Shown: positions 15,453 to 22,257 of the stretch, piece after piece | Numbering within the stretch: the first letter of the stretch is position 1 | Layout: every line of letters begins with the position of its first letter | From: an uncultured Nocardioides sp. | GTDB taxonomy: Bacteria > Actinomycetota > Actinomycetes > Propionibacteriales > Nocardioidaceae | Length of the DNA stretch: 34,382 nucleotides | Assembly (NCBI RefSeq): GCF_902805925.1 | Contig: NZ_CADCUP010000115.1 | Coordinates: 1-34,382 of the forward strand | Direction of reading: 5' to 3' | Notes under the pieces: model-generated | Databases searched by the model: none | What the model was told of the DNA's origin: nothing | Seen by the model: only the letters and a program-made list of their open reading frames with translations | Made by a program: the position numbers and the translations under genes

Positions 15453-16837
15453 CCCACGCCGGGGCACGGTCCGGGACCGACGAGGTCGCCGACCTCGCGG
15501 CCGGCCGGCTGCGCGCGATGCGGGCCTTCGGCGGCCGCAGGCCGCGCCCGGTCGACCGGACGGGCCTGCCGCCCGGCCCCGGGTGGCCGGTGGTCGTGCA
15601 GAGCGCGGCGCTGCTGCGCTTCCGGCACCGGTTCGTGCCGTGGCTGCACCGCCGCTTCGGCGACGTGTTCACCCTGCGTCTGATCCCGGCGGGGCGCCCG
15701 CTGGTGCTCTTCACCCGGCCCGAGCACGCACGCGAGGTCTTCGCCGGCGACCCGGAGGTCTTCCACGCAGGCAAGGCCAACGCGATCCTCGGCCCGATGA
15801 TGGGCGAGCACTCGGTGCTGCTCCAGGACTCCTCGGGGCACAAGCGGGCCCGCACGCTGCTGATGCCGGCGTTCAACGGCCACGCCCTGCGCGGCTACGC
15901 CGGGCTGGTCACCGAGGTGGCCCGGGCCGAGGTCGGCTCGTGGCGGCCGGGCCAGGAGCTGCGCGCGCTCGACCGGATGAACTCCCTCACCCTCGAGGTG
16001 ATCCTGCGCGTCGTCTTCGGGGTGACCGACGAGGCCCGGCTGGCCGCGCTGCGGCCCCGCGTCAACCGTGTGGTCGACATCTCCCCGGCCATCCTGCTCG
16101 GCTACGGCTGGCCGCGGCTGCGGCGCCTCGGGCCGTGGCGGCGCACCATCGAGAACGCGGTCGAGCTGGACCGGCTCATCTACGCCGAGATCCGGGAGCG
16201 CCGTCGCGCCCCCGACCTCACCGAGCGCACCGACGTGCTCTCACAGCTGATCTGCGTCGAGGACGGTGGCGACGCGCTCACCGACACCGAGCTGCGCGAC
16301 CAGCTCGTCACCCTGCTGCTCGCGGGCCACGAGACCACCGCCACCGCTCTCGCCTGGGCGCTCCACGAGATCGGCCGCGACCCCGCGCTGCGCACCCGCT
16401 CCCGGGAGGCGGCCCGCAGCGGCGACGACGCCTGGCTCGAGGCCGTGCTCAAGGAGTCGATGCGCCTGCACCCCGTGATCCCGATGGTGGTGCGCACCCT
16501 GACGAGGCCGGCGACCGTCGCCGGCCACGACCTGCCCGCCGGGGTGACGGTCGGCGTCTCGATCCTCATCTCGCACGCCCGCGCGGACAACCACCCGGAG
16601 CCCGAGGCGTTCCGGCCCGAGCGCTTCCTCGGCCAGAACCCGCCCACCGGCACGTGGATCCCCTTCGGCGGCGGCGTGCGCCGGTGCATCGGCGCCGGCT
16701 TCTCCCTGATGGAGGGCGTGGCCGTCCTGCGCGAGGTGCTCACGGCCCACGACGTCACCGCGGTCGGCGACGACGAGCCCAAGGTCCGCAACATCACCAG
16801 CGTGCCGCGCCACGGCGCGCGCATCCGGCTGGACTGA
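15449..16837 (+). CDS. Cytochrome P450
   Basis: A 462-aa soluble cytochrome P450 with a complete set of signatures. These are the I-helix oxygen-activation motif AGHETT (about residues 291-296), the K-helix ExxR in KESMRLHP (about 337), the PERF meander FRPERFLG, and the heme loop FGGGVRRCIGAG with Cys413 as thiolate ligand. The N-terminus has no membrane anchor. The overall pattern resembles actinobacterial P450s of the CYP135/CYP138-like group; that placement is approximate. It overlaps the ferredoxin-like gene by 4 bp and is followed 54 bp later by an MFS exporter. Substrate is unknown. Confidence 0.93.
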   Translation: MTHAGARSGTDEVADLAAGRLRAMRAFGGRRPRPVDRTGLPPGPGWPVVVQSAALLRFRHRFVPWLHRRFGDVFTLRLIPAGRPLVLFTRPEHAREVFAGDPEVFHAGKANAILGPMMGEHSVLLQDSSGHKRARTLLMPAFNGHALRGYAGLVTEVARAEVGSWRPGQELRALDRMNSLTLEVILRVVFGVTDEARLAALRPRVNRVVDISPAILLGYGWPRLRRLGPWRRTIENAVELDRLIYAEIRERRRAPDLTERTDVLSQLICVEDGGDALTDTELRDQLVTLLLAGHETTATALAWALHEIGRDPALRTRSREAARSGDDAWLEAVLKESMRLHPVIPMVVRTLTRPATVAGHDLPAGVTVGVSILISHARADNHPEPEAFRPERFLGQNPPTGTWIPFGGGVRRCIGAGFSLMEGVAVLREVLTAHDVTAVGDDEPKVRNITSVPRHGARIRLD

Positions 16838-16891
16838 CACCACCACGAATCCGGGTGCCGACGTCGCCCCGTGGTGCCACCATGTCCTCCC

Positions 16892-18184
16892 GTGACCTGG
16901 CGCGACCGGGTGCGGGCGCTCCGCATCGACCTGACCCCGCTGCGGGAGTCCCGTGACTTCCGGCTGCTCTTCGTCGCCGGCACGGTGTTCTACCTCGGCG
17001 CCATGGTCACCTACGTCGCCATCCCCTTCCAGGTCTACCGGCTGACCGGCTCCAGCTTCATGGTGGGCGCCGTCGGCCTCGCCGAGCTCGTGCCGCTGGT
17101 CGTCTTCGGCCTGTACGGCGGCGCCCTGGCCGACCACGTCGACCGCCGGAGGCTGCTCGTGTGGTGCGGGGTCGCGCAGGCGGTGCTGACGGCCGCGCTG
17201 GCGGCGAACGCCTTCCGCGACCGCCCGAGCCTGGTGCTGGTGTTCGTGGTCGCCGCGGTGCTGACGTCGTGCTCCTCCCTGCAGCGGCCCTCGCGCGAGG
17301 CGCTGATGCCGCGCACGGTCCGCCACGACCAGATCACCGCCGCCAACGCCCTGACCGGCCTCGGCATGGACCTCGGCGTCCTGGTCGGGCCGAGCGTCGG
17401 CGGTCTGCTCATCGCCTACGTCGGCCTCGAGTGGTGCTTCGTGGTCGACGTCGTGGCGCTCGTCGTGGCGACGCTGCTCTACGTCGCGATGCGGCCCTAC
17501 CCCCACACCGACGAGACGACGCCGCCGAGCCTGGCCGGCATCTGGGCCGGCGTGAGGTACGCCCTGGGACGCAAGGACCTGCTCGGCACCTACGTCGTCG
17601 ACCTCGCCGCGATGTTCCTCGCCATGCCGGTGGTGCTCTTCCCGGCGCTGGCGCAGGAGGTCTTCGAGCGGCCCGAGGCGCTGGGGCTGCTCTACACCGC
17701 CGAGTCCGTGGGTGCGCTGACGGCCACGGCGCTGAGCGGCTGGACCGCGCGCGTCCACCACCACGGCCGCGCCATCGTGGTGGCCGCGGCGGTGTACGGG
17801 GTGATGATCGGCCTGGCGGGCCTGATGCCGAGCCTGTGGCTGGTGGTCGCGTTCCTCGCGCTCGCCGGGGCGGCCGACACCATCTCCGCGATCTTCCGCA
17901 GCACCGTGTGGAACCAGACCATCCCCGAGGGCATGCGGGGTCGTCTCGCCGGCATCGAGATGCTGTCGTACTCCCTCGGCCCGCTGGGCGGCCAGGTGCG
18001 CGCCGGCACGGTCGCCGACCTGTGGTCGGTGCGCGGGTCGATCGTCAGCGGCGGCTTCGCCTGCGTCGCCGGGGTGGTCCTGACCGCGGCGGCGCTGCGC
18101 GACTTCTGGACCTACGACGCGCGCACCGACGAGCACGCCGTCGCCGAGCGCGCGGTGCGCCAGGCGCGCGGCGAGCCGGCCTGA
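16892..18184 (+). CDS. MFS transporter (EntS-like exporter group)
   Basis: A 430-aa major facilitator superfamily protein with about 12 hydrophobic segments. The first is FRLLFVAGTVFYLGAMVTYV. The loop 2-3 motif appears as GGALADHVDRRRLL, typical of the DUF894/MFS_3 branch that includes siderophore and drug exporters. Export of a small molecule or peptide from the cytoplasm is the usual role. I chose GTG 16892 (VTWRDRVRAL); GTG 16871 adds seven residues. No clear ribosome-binding site is visible. It is the last plus-strand gene after the P450, so it may export the cassette product, or be independent. A 14-bp tandem repeat covers its stop. Confidence 0.87.
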   Translation: MTWRDRVRALRIDLTPLRESRDFRLLFVAGTVFYLGAMVTYVAIPFQVYRLTGSSFMVGAVGLAELVPLVVFGLYGGALADHVDRRRLLVWCGVAQAVLTAALAANAFRDRPSLVLVFVVAAVLTSCSSLQRPSREALMPRTVRHDQITAANALTGLGMDLGVLVGPSVGGLLIAYVGLEWCFVVDVVALVVATLLYVAMRPYPHTDETTPPSLAGIWAGVRYALGRKDLLGTYVVDLAAMFLAMPVVLFPALAQEVFERPEALGLLYTAESVGALTATALSGWTARVHHHGRAIVVAAAVYGVMIGLAGLMPSLWLVVAFLALAGAADTISAIFRSTVWNQTIPEGMRGRLAGIEMLSYSLGPLGGQVRAGTVADLWSVRGSIVSGGFACVAGVVLTAAALRDFWTYDARTDEHAVAERAVRQARGEPA

Positions 18185-18210
18185 CCCAGCCGGCCTGACC
18201 CAGCCGGCCC
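18174..18210. repeat. 14-bp tandem repeat over the MFS stop codon
   Basis: The unit AGCCGGCCTGACCC starts at 18174 and 18188 and continues partially from 18202, about 2.6 copies. The first copy contains the MFS stop codon. It ends just before the convergent minus-strand gene at 18214. Replication slippage is the simplest explanation. Confidence 0.7.
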
Positions 18211-18213
18211 GAA

Positions 18214-18924
18214 TCAGGCGACCGAGGGCGGCCGCTGCGCGGGCACGACCGGCTCCCACCGGCCGTCGACCCGGGTCACCTCGGCCGCGCGCGACCCGTG
18301 GCCCTCAGGGCCCACGGGCTGCCAGTGGGCCCGGGAGCTCGTCCAGGCGTGGCCCGGCCTCGGACCGAGCGCCCCGGCGACCCGCCCGGCCGCCTCCCCG
18401 GAGGGCGAGGGGTCGACGTCGGCCGTGGCGCCGAGCAGCGCCGTACGCCACGCACGCTCGGCGGCGTCACGCCGCGTCTCCAGCGTCTCGCGCAGCGTCC
18501 AGCAGCGGTCGTACGCCGACCAGGCCGCCCGCAGCGCGGCGGTGTCCTCGTGACGCTCGGTCGGGTGGGGCGGCCAGACGGCCGCCGCACCGACCTCGAG
18601 CCCGCCACCGTGCGCGATCCCGCGCAGCTGCTGGAGGAGCACGCGGAGGTCGTCGAGGTCGCGCGACAGCTCGTCGGCCGCGCCACCCAGCGCCTCGAGC
18701 TCCAGCGCGGTGGCGAGCGCGACCTCGCGCTGGAGCAGGCAGGTGCTGCGGAACCGGTCGCCGGCCACCCCGTCGAAGGAGTCCGCGGGCACTGCGGACC
18801 CGGCACGGAGGACGGCGCCGCAGCCCAGGAGCCGTGCGCCGAGCGCGCGGAGGTCGTCGGCGAGGTGGCGCACGTCGGAGGGCTCGGCCTCGAGGAGGTC
18901 CACGGGCACGGGGTTCCAGGCCAT
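18214..18924 (-). CDS. ESX/WXG-like helical protein, hypothetical
   Basis: A 236-aa protein with no clear catalytic motif. The N-terminal 110 residues are strongly helical. They include DSFDGVAGDRFRSTC, which resembles the turn region of WXG/ESX-like proteins (G-x-A-x-x-F), followed by long heptad-like stretches such as LEALGGAADELSRDLDDL. A second helical part follows (about 130-165), then a Pro/Gly-rich tail (TSSRAHWQPVGPEG onward). There is no signal peptide. ATG 18924 lies one base after the stop of the small upstream partner. Together they look like a type VII-secretion-style pair, but no EccC, EccD or YukD genes are present. Confidence 0.6.
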   Translation of the reverse strand: MAWNPVPVDLLEAEPSDVRHLADDLRALGARLLGCGAVLRAGSAVPADSFDGVAGDRFRSTCLLQREVALATALELEALGGAADELSRDLDDLRVLLQQLRGIAHGGGLEVGAAAVWPPHPTERHEDTAALRAAWSAYDRCWTLRETLETRRDAAERAWRTALLGATADVDPSPSGEAAGRVAGALGPRPGHAWTSSRAHWQPVGPEGHGSRAAEVTRVDGRWEPVVPAQRPPSVA

Positions 18925-18925
18925 G

Positions 18926-19207
18926 TCAGGGCCTCCACAGTCGGGCGTCGAGCAGGCCGGCGACATCGGCGTCCGTGCGCCCGGTGTCGGCGAGCAGCCG
19001 GTCGAGGTCGTCGGCGGTCGCCGCCGCGGCCCGCGAGACGCCCGTCGCGGCCCTCACCAGGCGGTCGATGCCGGCCCGGCTGTCACCCGCGAACGGCAGC
19101 CGTGGCGGGAGCGTGATGTCGGCCCGGCGGTCGACGGCGCGGGCGGCGTCGTCGAGGTCGCGCGCGATCCGGCGCAGTGCTGGGGCGTCGATGGTGTAGG
19201 TGTCCAT
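18926..19207 (-). CDS. Small helical ESX-like protein, hypothetical
   Basis: A 93-aa Ala/Arg/Asp-rich protein, MDTYTIDAPALRRIARDLDD at the start. It is predicted helix-turn-helix in overall shape (helices about 8-30 and 47-75) with a central PPRLPFAGDSRAG turn. Size and layout match ESX, EspC-like and WXG100-like small partners, though the Trp-x-Gly motif itself is absent. Its stop is one base before the start of the 236-aa partner, so the two are co-translated. Secretion is possible but unproven. Confidence 0.6.
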   Translation of the reverse strand: MDTYTIDAPALRRIARDLDDAARAVDRRADITLPPRLPFAGDSRAGIDRLVRAATGVSRAAAATADDLDRLLADTGRTDADVAGLLDARLWRP

Positions 19208-19335
19208 GTCGCAGGCCTGCCCACCATGGCGACGCGGAAACGAGGCCGTCCGCCTGCTGTGGACGAACGGGTGGTCCGGAGCGGCCGGGTCATCAGGGAC
19301 AATGGGGGACCGACCCCGTACGCAGGAGGACCACC

Positions 19336-19899
19336 GTGGCGGACCGCACGTCCGAGCCGACCGGACGCCCCGTGCTGAGCGGCCTCCTCGCCCTCGTCGG
19401 GGTGGGGCTGGTCGTGGGGCTGCTCGCCGGGCTCACGGCGCTGATGGTCACCAAGGTGCTGGGCGTCGGGGCCGACGCGGGCGGCTCCCCGCAGCAGGCA
19501 CGGTCGCAGGAGCGGCTGTACATCCCCGATCCGGTCGAGACCGAGAGCCCCAGCGGGCCGCTGATGACCCTGGATCCCGACTCCCCGACAGTCGCGCCCG
19601 ACGACACGGGGTCGTCGTCGGCGCCCGCTGCGCCGATCACCCTCTCGGTCGGTCAGGCGCAGGTCTCGCCGATGGGCCAGATCGACCTCTCCGGCACCTA
19701 CCCGCGGGGCGAGGGTGCGATCCTCCAGGTGCAGCGCCTCGAGAACGGCGCCTGGGCCGACTTCCCGGTCACGGTGTCGGTCAGCGGGCGCACCTTCGCG
19801 ACGTACGTCATGACGAGCAGGCCTGGGGAGAACAAGATGCGGGTGGTCGACACCGACACGGGCACGGCGTCCAACGAGATCACCGTCACCGTCGGCTGA
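19336..19899 (+). CDS. Membrane-anchored protein with C-terminal Ig-like beta domain
   Basis: A 187-aa protein with one membrane segment at about residues 14-42 (LSGLLALVGVGLVVGLLAGL). A Pro/Ser/Thr/Asp-rich linker follows (about 50-100), then a C-terminal beta-rich domain (about 101-187) with ITLSVGQAQVSPMGQIDLSG and ends ASNEITVTVG, typical of bacterial Ig-like extracellular domains. The N-terminus would be cytoplasmic and the domain outside. GTG 19336 is 6 bases after CAGGAGGA, a strong ribosome-binding site. A possible -10 (GACAAT, 19298-19303) precedes it. It is divergent from the ESX-like pair and overlaps the EamA gene by 14 bp at the 3' end. Confidence 0.8.
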   Translation: MADRTSEPTGRPVLSGLLALVGVGLVVGLLAGLTALMVTKVLGVGADAGGSPQQARSQERLYIPDPVETESPSGPLMTLDPDSPTVAPDDTGSSSAPAAPITLSVGQAQVSPMGQIDLSGTYPRGEGAILQVQRLENGAWADFPVTVSVSGRTFATYVMTSRPGENKMRVVDTDTGTASNEITVTVG

Positions 19900-20824
19900 C
19901 GGCCAGGCCCTCCGCCTCGTCGACGTCGACGCCGACCGGCGCCGCGGTGCGGCGTCGCCGCAGCAGGGACACGACGGCCGGCTGCCCGGCCAGCACGCCG
20001 CCGAGGACGAGCATCATGCCCAGCGCCTGCGCGAGCCCGAACGCCTCGGCTGCCAGGGCCACGCCGAGGAGGGTGCCGACCACGGGGTTGACCAGGCCGA
20101 TCAGCGCGACGCCGCCGGCGGCCATCCGGGTCAATCCGCGGAACCAGCAGTAGTAGGCCAGGCCGGTGCCGACCAGCGCCAGCCAGGTGTAGCCCAGCGC
20201 CGCCGGGGCGTCGATGGCCGGCGGCGCGCCCTCCACCAGGAACGCCACCGGGAGCAGCACGAGGCCGCCGACGACCAGCTGCCACGACATCAGCGTGAGC
20301 AGGTCGACGGGTGCGGGCCAGCGCTTGACGAGCACGAACCCGAGCGCCGAGACGAGCACGGAGCCGAAGGCGCCGGTCAGGCCGAGCGGCGTCACACCGT
20401 CGGGGCTCTGCAGCACCAGGAGGGCGACGCCGGTGAGCCCGACGAGGGCGGCCACCGCACGCAGCGCACCGGGTCGCTCCCCGATGAGCAGCCAGGCGAT
20501 GCCCATGACGGCCAGCGGAGAGAGAGCCTGGATCGTTGCGGCGAGCCCGCCGGGCAGGTGGTAGGCGGAGACGAAGATCAGCGGGAAGAACAGCCCGATG
20601 TTGCACAGGCCCAGCACGACGGCCTTCCCCCACCAGGAGCCCTGCGGCAGCTGGCGGCGCCAGGCCAGCAGGGCGAGGCCGATGGGCAGGGCCCGCAGCA
20701 GCGCCGCGAAGAGCGGGCGGTCGGGCGGCAGCAGCCGCTCGGTCACGATGTACGTCGTTCCCCAGGCCGCGGGGGCGACCGCGGTCAGCAGCACCGTGGT
20801 GAGGGCCGCTCGGTTACTTTCCAT
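19886..20824 (-). CDS. EamA/DMT-family transporter
   Basis: A 312-aa drug/metabolite transporter with ten hydrophobic segments in two five-helix EamA repeats (about 8-138 and 148-290). The repeat starts AAWGTTYIVTERLLPPDRP resembles RhaT/YdcZ-type members. The second repeat includes GLVNPVVGTLLGVAL. Members export amino acids or small metabolites. ATG 20824 begins MESNRAAL; ATG 20832 would add MFS. On its own strand TAATAT lies 7 bases before the ATG, suggesting a nearly leaderless transcript. It is divergent from a MarR regulator 39 bp away, the likely controller. No direct substrate clue is present. Confidence 0.88.
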   Translation of the reverse strand: MESNRAALTTVLLTAVAPAAWGTTYIVTERLLPPDRPLFAALLRALPIGLALLAWRRQLPQGSWWGKAVVLGLCNIGLFFPLIFVSAYHLPGGLAATIQALSPLAVMGIAWLLIGERPGALRAVAALVGLTGVALLVLQSPDGVTPLGLTGAFGSVLVSALGFVLVKRWPAPVDLLTLMSWQLVVGGLVLLPVAFLVEGAPPAIDAPAALGYTWLALVGTGLAYYCWFRGLTRMAAGGVALIGLVNPVVGTLLGVALAAEAFGLAQALGMMLVLGGVLAGQPAVVSLLRRRRTAAPVGVDVDEAEGLAVSRR

Positions 20825-20857
20825 GGAAAACATATTACCTTCCCGAGAAGATATAGT
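20814..20857. promoter_or_regulatory. Divergent EamA/marR promoter-operator
   Basis: The AT-rich gap contains a perfect palindrome TTTCCATGGAAA (20818-20829) covering the EamA start codon. A direct repeat TTAC(T/C)TTCC occurs at 20814 and 20835, 21 bp apart. TATAGT (20852-20857) is 6 bases before the marR ATG. ATATTA (20832-20837) is TAATAT on the minus strand, 7 bases before the EamA ATG. Both promoters would give nearly leaderless mRNAs, and MarR binding at the palindrome could block both. Confidence 0.55.
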
Positions 20858-20863
20858 CCAGAC

Positions 20864-21358
20864 ATGGAACCGGACCACGTCGGCAGGCTGATGGAGCAGT
20901 GGCGCGTCGAGCGCCCCGACCTCGACGTCTCGCCCATGGGGGTGATCGGGCGCCTCCACCGGCTCTCCGCCGCGTTGCACGACCAGCTGCGGCCGGTCTT
21001 CGCCGCGGCCGGCCTGTCCGACGGCGAGTTCGACATCCTGGCCTCGCTGCGCCGGTCCGGCGCGCCGTACGAGCTGACGCCGGGGGAGCTGAGCGCCACC
21101 ACGATGGTGACGTCGGGGGCGGTGACCAAGCGGCTGGACCGGCTGGTGGGCGCTGGTCTCGTGAGCCGCTCGGTCTGCGCCGACGACGCCCGCTCGCGGC
21201 GCATCCGCCTCACGCCGGGGGGCCTCGCGCTCGTCGACCGGCTGGTCGGCGAGCACGTCGCCAACGAGCACCGGCTGCTCTCGGGCCTCACCGAGGCCGA
21301 GCGCAGCCGGCTCGCGTCGTTGCTGGAGAAGTGGGGCAGGAGCGACCAGGTGGGCTGA
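20864..21358 (+). CDS. MarR-family transcriptional regulator
   Basis: A 164-aa winged-helix dimeric regulator. The core begins VIGRLHRLSAALHDQLRPVF. The recognition region is ELTPGELSATTMVTSGAVTKRLDRLVGAGLV, and the wing is SVCADDARSRRIRLTPGGLALV with the conserved D-x-R-S/R-x3-I-x-L-T element. Length and motif order are standard. ATG 20864 lies just downstream of TATAGT, so the transcript may be leaderless. It probably represses the divergent EamA transporter and itself, released by a small ligand. It is convergent with the aldo/keto reductase, one base apart. Confidence 0.92.
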   Translation: MEPDHVGRLMEQWRVERPDLDVSPMGVIGRLHRLSAALHDQLRPVFAAAGLSDGEFDILASLRRSGAPYELTPGELSATTMVTSGAVTKRLDRLVGAGLVSRSVCADDARSRRIRLTPGGLALVDRLVGEHVANEHRLLSGLTEAERSRLASLLEKWGRSDQVG

Positions 21359-21359
21359 G

Positions 21360-22205
21360 TCAGGCGGGCACGTGGTCGAACCGGTCCGGGTGGGGGCCGG
21401 TGCGGCCGTCCTCGCCCCGGTCGAGCCCGTCGAGGGCCGCCATGTCGTCGGCGGAGAGCTCGAAGTCGAAGATCTCGAAGTTCTGCCGCATCCGGTCGAC
21501 GTTGACCGACTTGGGGAAGACGATGTCGCCGCGCTGCACGTGCCACCGCAGGGTGACCTGGGCGGGCGACCTGCCGAGGCGCTGGGCCACGGCGCCGATC
21601 GTCGCGTCGTCGTTGACGGCGCCCTGGGCGATCGGCGACCAGGCCTCGGTCTTGACGCCGTGGCGGGCGTTCGCGGCGCGCACCGCCTCGTTGGCGAAGA
21701 GCGGGTGCACCTCGACCTGGTTGACCACGGGGACGACGCCGGTCTCGTCGACGATCCGGTCGAGGTGGTCGGGCTGGAAGTTCGAGACGCCCACGGAGGC
21801 GGCGCGGCCGTCCTCGACGAACGAGGCGAGGGTCTGCCACGTGGAGACGTAGTCGCCGTCGTACAGCGTCGGCAGCGGCCAGTGGATGAGGAACAGGTCG
21901 ATCTGCTCGAGACCCAGACGCTCCAGCGTCTCCGCCAAGGAGCGCTCGGCGTCCTCGGGCCGGTGGAACCCGTTGTTGAGCTTGGAGGTGATGTAGAGCT
22001 CCTCGCGCGGGATGCCGGCGTCACGGATCGCCTGGCCCACACCCGCCTCGTTCTCGTACATCTGCGCGGTGTCGATGTGGCGGTAGCCCACCTCGAACGC
22101 CTTGAGGACGGTGTCGGCGGTCTCCGGCGGAGGCACCTGGAAGACACCGAACCCCAGCTGGGGGATGGACGTGCCGTTGATGAGATCGATCGTCGGAATC
22201 GTCAT
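21360..22205 (-). CDS. Aldo/keto reductase
   Basis: A 281-aa NADPH-dependent aldo/keto reductase of the AKR5/2,5-diketo-gluconate reductase-like group. The TIM barrel starts IPQLGFGVFQVP. The catalytic tetrad is visible: Asp in GYRHIDTAQMYENE, Tyr in the same motif, Lys in LYITSKL and His in LFLIHWPLP. GVSNFQPDHLDRI and VNQVEVHPLF are the usual signatures, and IVFPKSVNVDRMRQN is the NADPH 2'-phosphate-binding segment. ATG 22205 gives MTIPTIDLINGT, a normal start. It is monocistronic in appearance, divergent in neither direction. Substrate is undefined, as for most of the family. Confidence 0.92.
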   Translation of the reverse strand: MTIPTIDLINGTSIPQLGFGVFQVPPPETADTVLKAFEVGYRHIDTAQMYENEAGVGQAIRDAGIPREELYITSKLNNGFHRPEDAERSLAETLERLGLEQIDLFLIHWPLPTLYDGDYVSTWQTLASFVEDGRAASVGVSNFQPDHLDRIVDETGVVPVVNQVEVHPLFANEAVRAANARHGVKTEAWSPIAQGAVNDDATIGAVAQRLGRSPAQVTLRWHVQRGDIVFPKSVNVDRMRQNFEIFDFELSADDMAALDGLDRGEDGRTGPHPDRFDHVPA

Positions 22206-22257
22206 GCAGGGGTCTACAACGCGACGGGCCCGATCATTCCCCGCCCGGCGGCTGCGG

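Noticed and set aside
16841-16876. Inverted repeat CACCACG/CGTGGTG between the P450 and the MFS gene
   Set aside because: The arms are only 7 bp with a loop of about 22 bases and no T-tract; likely chance, and not strong enough to split the unit.
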